Assembly: GCA_963835855.1 (NCBI GenBank)
Contig: CAWIHA010000020.1
Coordinates: 1-64,000 of the forward strand
Length of the DNA: 64,000 bases
Reading direction: 5' to 3'
From: CAWIHA01 sp963835855
Lineage (GTDB): Bacteria; Acidobacteriota; Terriglobia; Bryobacterales; Bryobacteraceae
Made by a program: the position numbers and the translations under genes. A model generated the notes under the pieces. The model did not search any database, was not told the origin of the DNA, and was given only the letters and a program-made list of their open reading frames with translations. Shown here one piece after another: positions 42,018-50,833 of the stretch. Positions within the stretch are counted from its first letter, which is position 1. Each line of letters starts with the position of its first letter.

Positions 42018-42828
42018 GTTTCTTGATCAGGGCGGGCCGCCGCGGAGGGCGTGCCCCATCGGCTTCCTGCGTCCCCGCGGCGGAAATGCCCGCGGGCGCC
42101 AGGGCCGCAAACAGTTCGGCGACTCGCTCCAGGTCTTCCGGAGTGTCCACTCCGAGAGATTCGTAATCGGTTTCGACCACCCGGATGCTGTGGCCGCTCT
42201 CGAGCGCTCGCAGTTGCTCCAGCCGCTCGGCGCGTTCGAGCGGCCCGATGGGCAGTCTCGAATAGCCGAGCAGGAACTCGCGGCGGTAGACGTACAAGCC
42301 GATGTGCTTATAGTGCGCCGCAGCCTCGCCGTGCCGCACGGATGGGATCACCGACCGCGAGAAGTAGATCGCGTTCCCAGCCAGATCCGTCACTACCTTG
42401 ACCACGTTCGGGTTCGCAAGCTCTTTGGGATTCTCGATGCGCTTCTTCAGCGTGCCCATCGGGATATCCGGGTCGTCTATGAGCGCAAGTACCGCCGCGT
42501 CAATCGCATTCGGATCGATGAGCGGCTCATCCCCCTGGATGTTGACCACCAGTTGCGCGCTGTCGGCCGAGGCGGCTTCGGCCACGCGGTCGGTTCCCGA
42601 CGGATGATCGGCTCTGGTCATGCGAGCGGGCGCGCCGAAGTTTCGTGCCGCCAACCTGATGCGCTCATCGTCGGTTGCGATGACAATGTCGCTGAGATAA
42701 CGGGCCTGGCTGGCGCGCTCGAAAACGTGCTGAATGATGGGCTTGCCAGCGATGGTGGCGAGAGCTTTCCCGGGGAAACGTGACGAGCGAAACCGGGCCG
42801 GAATGACCCCTAAAATCCGGGGGGGCAC
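42010..42828 (-). CDS. kdsB: 3-deoxy-manno-octulosonate cytidylyltransferase (CMP-KDO synthetase)
   Basis: Activates KDO with CTP for outer-membrane lipid A core assembly. The 272-residue protein starts with the nucleotide motif GVIPARFRSSRFPGKAL and has NIQGDEPLIDP and IGLYVYRREFLLGYSRLP. The C-terminal 25 residues are longer than usual and Ala/Arg-rich. First gene of kdsB-pyrG-kdsA; the promoter is in the 120 bases shared divergently with the first VWFA gene. Confidence 0.93.
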   Translation of the reverse strand: MPPRILGVIPARFRSSRFPGKALATIAGKPIIQHVFERASQARYLSDIVIATDDERIRLAARNFGAPARMTRADHPSGTDRVAEAASADSAQLVVNIQGDEPLIDPNAIDAAVLALIDDPDIPMGTLKKRIENPKELANPNVVKVVTDLAGNAIYFSRSVIPSVRHGEAAAHYKHIGLYVYRREFLLGYSRLPIGPLERAERLEQLRALESGHSIRVVETDYESLGVDTPEDLERVAELFAALAPAGISAAGTQEADGARPPRRPALIKKHG

Positions 42829-42885
42829 GTTCGATCATATCACGAGTTGAGCCAATATTCGTTGGCGCCAGCGCTCCATGAAATC

Positions 42886-42911
42886 GGAGTGATACTCCAC
42901 GGTGATATACT
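42886..42911 (+). promoter_or_regulatory. Promoter with operator-like palindrome before the first VWFA gene
   Basis: TATACT at 42906-42911 is a good -10 box. The perfect inverted repeat GGAGT-GAT-ACTCC (42886-42898) occupies the -35 region, where no TTGACA-like box is seen. This suggests a regulated promoter. Confidence 0.42.
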
Positions 42912-42949
42912 GAAATTGTCGCAGCCGTTTGCGGAGGGGAGAGCCAAGC

Positions 42950-43963
42950 ATGGTTGCGCAATCAGGTGTGAAGTATCGGGCTTTTGGCGTTGCGATGGCC
43001 CTGTTGTTCGCCGGCGCTTGCTGGGGCGGCGATGAAGTCAAAGCCAACTCGGGGGACGCGCAGGTCGAAATCAAGCCGCGGCTGAAAACGCCGGCCGCCG
43101 ATGCCAATACGCCGCGCAGCCATAATCTTCGTGTTGACACCACAGTTGTTCAGATCCCCGTAACTGTTACCGATCCGCTCAATCGTTTCGTCACCGGCCT
43201 GGAGAAAGAACATTTTCGCGTTTTCGAGGACAAGGTTGAGCAGAAGGTCACGTACTTTTCGAGCGAGGACGCTCCGGTTTCGATCGGCGTAGTATTCGAC
43301 AGAAGCGGCAGCATGGGCCCCAAGCTCCAGAAATCCCGGCAGGCCGTCGCCCAGCTCATGAAGACGGCTAACCCCGAGGACGAGTTCTTCCTGGTGGAGT
43401 TCAACGACCGCCCGGAGCTTGTGGCCGGTTTCACCAGAGACGACGAGGAAATCCAGAACCGGCTGACCTTCACGGAGTCCAAGGGCCGGACCGCGCTGCT
43501 GGATAGCGTGTATCTCGCCATCAGTGAGATGAGAAAAGCCCACAACCCGCGCAAAGCTCTGGTCATCATCTCCGATGGCGGCGACAACAGCAGCCGGTAT
43601 ACCGAAAGTGAAATCAAGAATCAGGTGCGCGAGGCCGATGTCCAAATCTATGCCATCGGAGTTTTTGAACCGCTCGCATCCCGTGGGCGGACGGCAGAGG
43701 AGCTCGCCGGCCCAAGCCTGTTGAGCGAGATCGCCGAGCAAACGGGCGGCCGGCATTTTCCCGTCGAGAACCTGAGCGAATTGCCGGACATCGCGGCCAA
43801 GATCGGCATCGAGCTGCACAATCAGTATATGCTTGGCTACGAGCCGACAAATCGCGAAAAGGACGGCAAATACCGGCACGTGCAGGTGAAACTGGTTCAG
43901 CCCCACGGCTTGCCGCCGCTACGAGCTTTCTGGCGGCTCGGGTACTATGCGCCTACGCAGTAA
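42950..43963 (+). CDS. Exported VWFA-related protein (Acidobacteria-type), copy 1
   Basis: About 337 residues. After a signal peptide (AFGVAMALLFAGACWGG) comes the short beta domain VVQIPVTVTDPLNRFVTGLE and then a von Willebrand A domain with the metal motif DRSGSMG and VIISDGGDNSSR. The family (VWFA-related acidobacterial domain) is strongly expanded in this phylum; its role is not established, probably surface or periplasmic interaction. ATG 42950 follows GGAGGGGAG. The next paralogue overlaps by 17 bases. This copy is the most divergent of the three. Confidence 0.88.
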   Translation: MVAQSGVKYRAFGVAMALLFAGACWGGDEVKANSGDAQVEIKPRLKTPAADANTPRSHNLRVDTTVVQIPVTVTDPLNRFVTGLEKEHFRVFEDKVEQKVTYFSSEDAPVSIGVVFDRSGSMGPKLQKSRQAVAQLMKTANPEDEFFLVEFNDRPELVAGFTRDDEEIQNRLTFTESKGRTALLDSVYLAISEMRKAHNPRKALVIISDGGDNSSRYTESEIKNQVREADVQIYAIGVFEPLASRGRTAEELAGPSLLSEIAEQTGGRHFPVENLSELPDIAAKIGIELHNQYMLGYEPTNREKDGKYRHVQVKLVQPHGLPPLRAFWRLGYYAPTQ

Positions 43964-44903
43964 AATCATTGCTTCCCTCCTCGCAACGGGATTGATCTTC
44001 TCCGTTCTGGCTCAGGAAGGTCCCGCCGTCTTTCGCGCGGTTACGCGGCTGGTGGTATTGCATGCCACCGTTGTCGATAAGAGCGGGCGGCTTGTGACCC
44101 AATTGCCCCAGAGCGCTTTCCGCGTCTTCGAGGACGGAGTCGAGCAGCAGATAAAGATCTTCAAGCGTGAAGACGTGCCCGTCTCGATGGGAATTGTGAT
44201 TGACAACAGCGGCTCGATGCAGGACAAGCGCAAGCGTGTCGAGGACGCCGCGATGGGATTGGTAAAGGCTTCGAATCCCCAGGACGAGGTGTTCATCGTC
44301 AACTTCAACGACGAGGCCTACCTCGACGTCGATTTCACCAATGACATCGCGAAGCTGGAAGAAGGTATCGCGCGGATCGACTCGCGCGGCGGCACTGCGA
44401 TGCGCGAGGCGATCGACCTCTCGATGGACCACCTCAAGACCAAGGGCAAGCACGACAAGAAGGTGATTGTTGTCGTCACCGACGGCAACGACAACATGAG
44501 CGAGATCACGCTGGAGAAACTCGTCCAGAAGGCGCAGCAGCGGGAAGTGCTCGTGTACGCCATCGGGCTGCTCAATGAAGAGGAACCGCGGGAGGCGAAA
44601 CGCGCCAAGCGCGCTCTCGAGGCGATCACCAAGGCCACGGGCGGCGAGGTATACTACCCCGACAAAGTGGAGGACGTCGGGAAATTCGCGCTCGAGGTAG
44701 CGCGCGAAATCCGCAACCAGTACACGCTGGCTTACACGCCCCAGAACCAAACGCTCGACGGCGCGTTCCGCCAAATCAAGGTGACGGTAAACGGCCCGAA
44801 CCGGCCGGTGGTCCGCACGCGCACCGGTTATTATGCCACGGCGGAACTTGCCAGGAGCATCGAACCCAATCAGACTGGCGCGGCCCAAGCGTCCAGCCAG
44901 TGA
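43947..44903 (+). CDS. Exported VWFA-related protein, copy 2
   Basis: 318 residues with signal peptide (IIASLLATGLIFSVLAQEG), the beta domain LVVLHATVVDKSGRLVTQLP, and a VWA domain with DNSGSMQ and VVTDGNDNMSE. The C-terminal RTRTGYYATAELAR is shared with copy 3. It is 17 bases into the end of copy 1, so the two are co-translated. Long blocks (EDGVEQQIKIFKREDVPVSM, ASNPQDEVFIVNFNDE) are identical to copy 3, showing recent duplication. Confidence 0.89.
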   Translation: MRLRSKIIASLLATGLIFSVLAQEGPAVFRAVTRLVVLHATVVDKSGRLVTQLPQSAFRVFEDGVEQQIKIFKREDVPVSMGIVIDNSGSMQDKRKRVEDAAMGLVKASNPQDEVFIVNFNDEAYLDVDFTNDIAKLEEGIARIDSRGGTAMREAIDLSMDHLKTKGKHDKKVIVVVTDGNDNMSEITLEKLVQKAQQREVLVYAIGLLNEEEPREAKRAKRALEAITKATGGEVYYPDKVEDVGKFALEVAREIRNQYTLAYTPQNQTLDGAFRQIKVTVNGPNRPVVRTRTGYYATAELARSIEPNQTGAAQASSQ

Positions 44904-44985
44904 CAACACGCGGCGCCGCTTCTGTGTTCCGCTGTTTCTATTCAGACGAAGGGCCTCTTAATGCAGCTCCGTAATCCTCGGGGCT

Positions 44986-45762
44986 TCAGATTGGTTGTGT
45001 CTGCCTGCTCTGCCGGGAGTCGAATGCTTGCTGCATTTCGTCGAGGATTGCCTGGGCTGCGCTCCGGGGCTTGGGCGCGGTCGTTATTGGCCTACCAACG
45101 ACTAGGTAGTCTGAACCAGCCAGAATCGAAGCCGCGGGAGAACTGGCCCTCTTGTGGTCGTTCGGTTCTGCCTCAGGGGGTCTGATGCCGGGAGTGACGA
45201 TTAGAAAATTCTCGGGGGCTAGTCGTCTGATGGCCGCCGCCTCTCTCCCGGACGCGATGACACCATCGCAGCCAGCCCGTATCGCACCGGCCGCTTTGAA
45301 GTTCACGAATTCATCGGCCGATGCGTTAAACCCCATCTCTTTGAGGTCGGACTCATCCCAACTAGTCAGCATCGTCACCATCAAAATCTTAAGCTTGGAG
45401 TCTCCGCACACCTGGACTGCGGCACGGGCCGCTCCAAAACTCGTGTTGATAGTGATGAAGCTGACACCCTCGTTCACGGCCACCAGGATGAGCCGCTTCA
45501 CGGTTTCCGCGATGTCACCAAACTTTAGATCGAGGAAGACCCGCTTTCCCTGGCCCAAGAACTCCCGGATGAGGCCGTGACCGCCCGCCAGGTAAAGTGG
45601 CCAACCTATCTTGACGAACGACACAAGGTCATGAAGCTCGTCCACCAAGCGTCGGGCGTCATCGGTTTCGATGAGGCGGTCGGGATTGGTGGGGTCATTG
45701 GGGACGTCAAGCGCAAGGATCAATCGCTCCTTGGCATCTATCCGATTGGTCGGATCATCCAT
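44986..45762 (-). CDS. pyrF: Orotidine 5'-phosphate decarboxylase
   Basis: Converts OMP to UMP. About 258 residues from ATG 45762, preceded by GGGAG; the frame is open to 45870, but that part does not look like the family. Motifs: RLILALDVP at the start, VFLDLKFGDIAETV (the catalytic Asp-Lys-Asp array), TPGIRPPEAE, and GSDYLVVGRPIT (phosphate loop). It lies inverted between two VWFA paralogues, with which it has no obvious functional link. Confidence 0.92.
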   Translation of the reverse strand: MDDPTNRIDAKERLILALDVPNDPTNPDRLIETDDARRLVDELHDLVSFVKIGWPLYLAGGHGLIREFLGQGKRVFLDLKFGDIAETVKRLILVAVNEGVSFITINTSFGAARAAVQVCGDSKLKILMVTMLTSWDESDLKEMGFNASADEFVNFKAAGAIRAGCDGVIASGREAAAIRRLAPENFLIVTPGIRPPEAEPNDHKRASSPAASILAGSDYLVVGRPITTAPKPRSAAQAILDEMQQAFDSRQSRQTQPI

Positions 45763-46157
45763 CAAGACGCTCCCACATGCTATCTCCTTGGACAACAAAG
45801 ATATGGAACTTCTCCCCCACGTAGATCTCTCGGGGATTGATGGATTTTGCTGCCTCTCATGACGGGCCAAGCCGCTTTGTGCCCTCTTTCAATCATCGTA
45901 CCAAACAGCGGTCTTTCGGGGCCGCCACCCAATCTTTGCAACAGAGTAGCATGGGGATGTGCCCGAAGCACGGATTTTTTCCCATCTTGTTTGTCCCCGT
46001 TCGAACGCCGAGAGTCCCTCCTGAAGTGGAAACTCACCGGCTCTTTGAGTGCGCCCGCCTCCGAAAATTCCCATCTACGCGGTTTTAGGAACACTGCCCA
46101 CTGCGGCACTACCTGCAAACCTTCGGCGTATAATCGCTGATAGTGTGTTTGCGCCTG
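45763..46157. other. Divergent intergenic region between pyrF and VWFA copy 3
   Basis: About 395 bases with no convincing gene; the open frames on both strands overlap each other and lack family-like composition. A perfect TATAAT (46129-46134) stands 24 bases before the preferred VWFA start, with only a weak -35. The pyrF promoter should also be here. Confidence 0.45.
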
Positions 46158-47066
46158 ATGGTGTGCCTCCTGGTGCTCGCAGCCGCTTCTGGCCGCGCGC
46201 AGGATAACTCAGGCGCTGTGTTCCGTGCCGATTCCCGGCTGGTGGTGCTGTACGCAACGGTTGTCGATAAAGACGGACGGCTTGTAACCGGTCTCCCGAA
46301 GGCCGCCTTCCACGCTTACGAAGACGGCGTCGAGCAGCAGATAAAGATCTTCAAGCGTGAGGACGTCCCCGTCTCGATGGGCATCATTATCGATAACAGC
46401 GGCAGCATGAAAGCCAAGCGGGAGAAAGTCGAAGCGGCCTCCCTCGCCCTGGTGAGGGCCTCCAACCCCCAGGACGAGGTGTTCATCGTCAATTTCAACG
46501 ACGAGGTTTATCGTGATGTGGACTTCACCAGTGACATCCGCAAGCTAGAGGCGGGTGTGGCGCGCATCGATGCGCGCGGCGGGACCGCGATGCGCGATGC
46601 CATTTCCCAGTCGCTTTCGTACGCGAAAGCGAAAGGCAAGCGGGACAAGAAGGTCATCGTCGTCGTCACCGACGGCAACGATAACATGAGCGAGGTCACA
46701 CTCGAAGACCTTCTCCAGACGGTGCAACAGCGCGGCGTGCTCATTTACGCGATCGGCCTGCTTGCCGAAGAGTCGCCGCGAGATGTGCGCGAAGCCCGGC
46801 ACGCGCTCGATGCGATCACCAGGGCGACGGGCGGCGAGGCGTATTATCCGAGAGAAGTCAATGAGGTGGGCCAGATCGCGCTCAAGGTGGCGCACGACAT
46901 CCGGAGTCAGTACATCATAGCCTACACGCCTACCAACCAGGTGCTGGATGGCAGCTTCCGGCAAGTCCGGGTCACCGTGCGTGGACCGAACCACCCGGTT
47001 GTCCGCACGCGGACCGGCTATTACGCCACCGCGGACCTGGCTCGCCCGGCTGCGGCCCACCGTTAA
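46158..47066 (+). CDS. Exported VWFA-related protein, copy 3
   Basis: About 302 residues. Signal peptide MVCLLVLAAASGRAQ, beta domain LVVLYATVVDKDGRLVTGLP, VWA metal motif DNSGSMK, and VVTDGNDNMSEVTLE. It is nearly parallel to copy 2 along its whole length. The ATG at 46158 is preferred over the GTG at 46143, because the latter is only eight bases from a TATAAT box. The stop overlaps the next small gene as TAATG. Confidence 0.88.
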   Translation: MVCLLVLAAASGRAQDNSGAVFRADSRLVVLYATVVDKDGRLVTGLPKAAFHAYEDGVEQQIKIFKREDVPVSMGIIIDNSGSMKAKREKVEAASLALVRASNPQDEVFIVNFNDEVYRDVDFTSDIRKLEAGVARIDARGGTAMRDAISQSLSYAKAKGKRDKKVIVVVTDGNDNMSEVTLEDLLQTVQQRGVLIYAIGLLAEESPRDVREARHALDAITRATGGEAYYPREVNEVGQIALKVAHDIRSQYIIAYTPTNQVLDGSFRQVRVTVRGPNHPVVRTRTGYYATADLARPAAAHR

Positions 47067-47287
47067 TGCTCTGCTTCCTCTGGCGCGCCAGTCGGGGCTA
47101 CCGGCTCCGGCCCTGCCCGTATCTGTGCTGGCGGAGCGAGACCTACCCGGGCGTTCCCGCGGAAACGGTCAGCTTCCCGATTTTCTGGAAATTCGTCCGG
47201 GCGCACCGGCGCGAACTGCTGTGGTACCTGCGCTGGGTGGATCGGTCGGCGCAGGCAGGGCGCAAGCATGAGTGCGTCCGCATGTAA
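47066..47287 (+). CDS. Small hypothetical protein coupled to VWFA copy 3
   Basis: A 73-residue basic, Trp/Tyr/Arg-rich protein (FLWRASRGYRLRPCPYLCWR, then FWKFVRAHRRELLWYLRWVD). From memory, similar short proteins occur in Acidobacteria; function unknown. Its start overlaps the VWFA stop by one base, so it is probably translated with it. No membrane helix. Confidence 0.6.
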   Translation: MLCFLWRASRGYRLRPCPYLCWRSETYPGVPAETVSFPIFWKFVRAHRRELLWYLRWVDRSAQAGRKHECVRM

Positions 47288-47322
47288 GCGCGCACGGCCA
47301 GATGCCGCAAGCGGCGGGGGCG

Positions 47323-47805
47323 TCATGCCTTCTTGGCATCACGCAGCCGGGAATCAACGATGTCCTTGACGCGCAGTGCAATGCCAAACGGGTCGCGGCG
47401 GACATCCCCGTCCCAAATCCTTATGACTCGCCACCCCTCGCTCTCCAGCAAGGCCGTGACCCGAGCGTCGCGGTGGATGTTGGCCTTGATCTTTGACAAC
47501 CAGTAGCCTGCGTCGGTCTCCTTGCGCAACTTGCGCTTGAGAGAGAGCCAATGGCGGCCGTGCCAGAAGTCGTCGTCACAGAAAATCACTACGCGAGCGG
47601 CCATAAGGACGACATCCGGAGTGCCTGGCAGCGTGTGAGGATTTTTTCTGTAACGGAGCCCCAGGCGCCACAAGTACCGCCTGAGCGACTGGTCGTGAGG
47701 GACGCCGTTTACACTCGCGGAACCGAGCGGTAAGCCGGCGAGTGAGGGAAGTCCGGTTGACGTGGGACTCACTCTTTTCACGGGTTCCAGAACACCATAC
47801 CTCAT
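47323..47805 (-). CDS. Vsr-like (very-short-patch-repair type) endonuclease
   Basis: A 160-residue protein with the Vsr/PD-(D/E)XK-type core: LRRYLWRLGLRYRKN, LPGTPDVVL, IFCDDDFWHGRHW, YWLSKIKANIHRDARV and EGWRVIRIWDGD. Classical Vsr has FVHGCFWH at the third block; here the His and zinc Cys are Asp, which marks a distinct subfamily. The first 40 residues are unlike Vsr, so the true start may be further in. No cytosine methylase (dcm) is nearby, so a classic T:G repair role is doubtful. Confidence 0.78.
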   Translation of the reverse strand: MRYGVLEPVKRVSPTSTGLPSLAGLPLGSASVNGVPHDQSLRRYLWRLGLRYRKNPHTLPGTPDVVLMAARVVIFCDDDFWHGRHWLSLKRKLRKETDAGYWLSKIKANIHRDARVTALLESEGWRVIRIWDGDVRRDPFGIALRVKDIVDSRLRDAKKA

Positions 47806-47890
47806 TTATGTGTCTGAAACAAGAGGTTTTTCGTGGAATGAGCGCCCGGCCACGCGGGCCACGAGCCACCCACGCGACGCGCGCGTTACG

Positions 47891-48952
47891 TTACATTGTG
47901 TAGGTCACCTTGCTGAGCGTGCGGGGGTGGTCCGGGTCGAGCCCCTTCTGCTCCGCCAGGCTGGCTGCGAAAATCTGCGCTGGAATGATGTAGGGGATCG
48001 GGGTGTAAAGTTCCTCGGGATGCGGGCCGCGCCCCCTGAGCTTTCCAGGGATCGTGATGGATTGCCACTTGCCGGAGGCGGCCTCACGATTGGAGCGGTC
48101 TGTGATAAGCAGCGTCTCAGCCTTCACCCGGTCCAGGCGCTCGAGCATCTCGCGCATTCCCGGCCAAGTCACGCCGCTCGGTGCGAAAAGAAACACCGGG
48201 AACGATCGCTCGATCATCGCGATGGGTCCGTGCAGGAAGTCCGCCGCCGAGAAGCGCTCCGCGACGATGTAGCAGGTTTCCATCAGCTTGAGGCTGAACT
48301 CGAACGAATTGGCGTAGTTCAGACCGCGAGCGATCACCACCGCGTGATCCATGAAGCGGTAGCGCTCCGCGCATTCGGCGATTTGCGCTTCCGCTTTGAG
48401 CCCGAATGCGGCCAGCTCCGGCAGCCGCCGCAGCTCATCCACCGGGATCTTCGCGCCCAGCGCGTAGGCCAGCAGGTACGTGAGCATCAACTGCCCGGTG
48501 TACGTTTTCGTCGCGGCAACGCTCTTCTCCTTGCCTGCGCGCACCAACAGCGTATGATGCGTGAGCTTCGCCAGCGTGCTCCCAGCTTCATTCGTGATTC
48601 CGGCCGTGACGGCGCCGAGATCGTGCGCGCGCTCGACCACCATGTTGATATCCGTGGATTCCCCCGATTGTGAAATCGCGATCAAGAGCGAATCGCGCAA
48701 ATCCACGCGGGCGTTATAGAGGGTTAGAATCGAAGGCGCCGCCAGCGCCACCGGAATGCCCGTGGTGATGGAGAACAGGTAGCGTCCGAACCGGGCGGCG
48801 TTGTCGGAGGTGCCGCGCGCCGCCAGAAGGATCAGCCGCGGCCTCTTCTTTTCGAGCATGCGCTTAAACCGTTCGATTGGGCGCAGCTCGGCCTTCAGGG
48901 TCCGTTCCAGCGCGGCCGGCTGCTCGCGGATTTCTTCCAGCATCTTCGACAT
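47891..48952 (-). CDS. SIS-domain sugar isomerase/deaminase (GlmS C-terminal type)
   Basis: About 353 residues with two SIS domains: LILLAARGTSDNAARFGRYL and AISQSGESTDINMVVERAH in the first; ARGLNYANSFEFSLKLMETC and ADFLHGPIAMIE in the second. It matches the isomerase half of glucosamine-6-phosphate synthase without the glutaminase, as in GlmS-like fructosamine or glucosamine-6-P deaminases. The start at 48952 (MSKMLEEI) is chosen over 49060, because the added part is Arg/Pro-rich. Exact substrate unknown; amino-sugar phosphate likely. Confidence 0.86.
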   Translation of the reverse strand: MSKMLEEIREQPAALERTLKAELRPIERFKRMLEKKRPRLILLAARGTSDNAARFGRYLFSITTGIPVALAAPSILTLYNARVDLRDSLLIAISQSGESTDINMVVERAHDLGAVTAGITNEAGSTLAKLTHHTLLVRAGKEKSVAATKTYTGQLMLTYLLAYALGAKIPVDELRRLPELAAFGLKAEAQIAECAERYRFMDHAVVIARGLNYANSFEFSLKLMETCYIVAERFSAADFLHGPIAMIERSFPVFLFAPSGVTWPGMREMLERLDRVKAETLLITDRSNREAASGKWQSITIPGKLRGRGPHPEELYTPIPYIIPAQIFAASLAEQKGLDPDHPRTLSKVTYTM

Positions 48953-49109
48953 ACGATCCGAGAATAACAGGGCGGGAAGTGCGCGTGCTGTTCGAGATGA
49001 GCGGTTCGGTTCATCCCGCCCCGGCCATGCCGGCGGCGTGCGACCGTGTCCCGATTCCAAAGACGTGCGGTCTCGCGCCGAAGGCGGCGTGCCGCGCGGT
49101 TAGCGCCGC

Positions 49110-50729
49110 TCAAAGCGGAGTTCGCAGGCGGCCTTCCGCACCGACATCGAGTGTGCGCGTGAGGGATTCGGTTGGAGGGAGACTCAGCAATCGCGGTTTG
49201 ATCAGCACCACAACTTCGCTGGAACTCCGGTTGCGTTCATTCTCCCGAAACGGCGGGCCGAGTACCGGCAGTGTCATGAAGCCGGGGATGCCGGTGATCG
49301 TCTTCGCCTCGCTGCTGCTCATCAAACCCGATATCAAGGCCCACTCGCCGTCGCGCAGGCGCACCTTCGATTCCAGTTTGTGGTTCGTTAGGACCGGGAT
49401 GCCGTTCACGCTCTGTCCCGCGAGCAGCTCGAATTCAGCGGTCAGGTCGAGCGATATCTCCTCGGCGCCGTGCACATGCGGCGTTACCTTTAACAGCAAG
49501 CCGAGGTCCTCGAAGTTGAACGACGGCGGAATGCCGCCCGCGGTCACGCCGACGAACGTGCCGGTGAGGATTGGGTATTTTTCGCCGACATGAAACGTGG
49601 CGGCCTCCCCGTCGATCGACCGCACCTGCGCATCAAACAGGTCCTGCGAGTTCGAGCGGCTCATGGTGCCGAACAATTGCGTGTTTGCAATCGCGACAGT
49701 GAAAAGGTTGGTGCGGAAGGCCGACCGTGCCAGGCTAAGGAGTAAGGACCCGCTCGAGCCTCCGGCAAACGAAATGGGAAAGCTCGTCGGCAGCAAGAGC
49801 CCGTAGGAGTAAAGGGAGCTGCTGTCGACTTCGAGTAACTGCATTTCGATCTCCACCTCCGGCCTCCGGCGTGCAAGCTCCTCGAACAGGACCTGCGCCG
49901 GAAGGACCTTCGAAATGCGGTCCTTGAAGATCACTATCTGCCGATCGCCGTCGATGGCGACCTTCAGCAGCTCCATCGTTTGCTGCACCGCGCGACCCAG
50001 CTCCTGGGCTTCCTGCACCGTCACGGTGTCCGGGATGGGCACTGACACCGCAACCGTCGGCTCGACCTCGGCGCGCTTCTGAATGGTGTCCTTGACGACG
50101 AGGAATAGGTGCTCGCCCAATGGCACGACGAAAGACTCTGTCGCGGCCTCGAGCGCGTGCAGCGCGTCGCGGAAATCGGCATCCTCGAGCTGGATGTGGA
50201 GAGGCGGTCCGCCCTCCTGGTAGTCGCCGTCGAAAACCGTGTCGAGTCCGAAGGCCTGGGCCGCCTGCTCGAATAGATTGCGAGCGCTGCCGCGCAGATC
50301 GAGTGTTTTCCTGCCAGGCGCGGCTTTCAATTCGGGTGGGGGCTTAAGCCGCTGCAGGTCGGCCAGGTCTTCCTCAGAGATGGTGGTCTCGAAACCATGG
50401 GCCGCCGGCATCGGCTGGGGTTCCGGCTCATCGCTGGCAACTGTTTTCGGAAGCGGCTTCGCTTCGAGCGAGGCTCGCGTGCGGAGGACCTCCGCGCGTT
50501 GCCAATACTCGGGATGGGTGGGATCCTGCGCCGCCGCCTCGGAGTAAAGCAGATAGGCGCGAACAATGTCTCCGGCGCGCTCGGCTTTCTTCCCTTCCTT
50601 AAAGAGCTTGGAGGCGTCCGGCTCAGCCGCCGCCAAGCTGAGGGCCAGAGCGAGACACACCACCGCTCCTCGATACACCCGTGCCACATAACAATGACGC
50701 AACGGCGGTCTGATACGTGCAATGTTCAT
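49110..50729 (-). CDS. Secretin-domain outer membrane protein (type II/III secretion GspD-like)
   Basis: 539 residues. Signal peptide (VCLALALSLAAA), a TPR-like stretch (KLFKEGKKAERAGDIVRAYL), an N1-type domain, then the secretin core (VEIEMQLLEVDSSSLYSYGL, VGEKYPILTG, LGLLLKVTPHVHGAEEISLD, GIPVLTNHKLESKVRLRDGE and the final PRLL). Secretins form outer-membrane channels in type II secretion or type IV pilus systems. No other secretion gene is adjacent, though a pilin-like gene lies at 39 kb. Confidence 0.85.
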   Translation of the reverse strand: MNIARIRPPLRHCYVARVYRGAVVCLALALSLAAAEPDASKLFKEGKKAERAGDIVRAYLLYSEAAAQDPTHPEYWQRAEVLRTRASLEAKPLPKTVASDEPEPQPMPAAHGFETTISEEDLADLQRLKPPPELKAAPGRKTLDLRGSARNLFEQAAQAFGLDTVFDGDYQEGGPPLHIQLEDADFRDALHALEAATESFVVPLGEHLFLVVKDTIQKRAEVEPTVAVSVPIPDTVTVQEAQELGRAVQQTMELLKVAIDGDRQIVIFKDRISKVLPAQVLFEELARRRPEVEIEMQLLEVDSSSLYSYGLLLPTSFPISFAGGSSGSLLLSLARSAFRTNLFTVAIANTQLFGTMSRSNSQDLFDAQVRSIDGEAATFHVGEKYPILTGTFVGVTAGGIPPSFNFEDLGLLLKVTPHVHGAEEISLDLTAEFELLAGQSVNGIPVLTNHKLESKVRLRDGEWALISGLMSSSEAKTITGIPGFMTLPVLGPPFRENERNRSSSEVVVLIKPRLLSLPPTESLTRTLDVGAEGRLRTPL

Positions 50730-50833
50730 GGCCGTTGCGCGGCCCCTCGCAACTCGCGGACCGTGGATCGGAATTGGAGCGCCAGGAGGAGCCGCGCGCC
50801 TGACCTACGGGCCGCGCGCATTGCGCGCTATGA

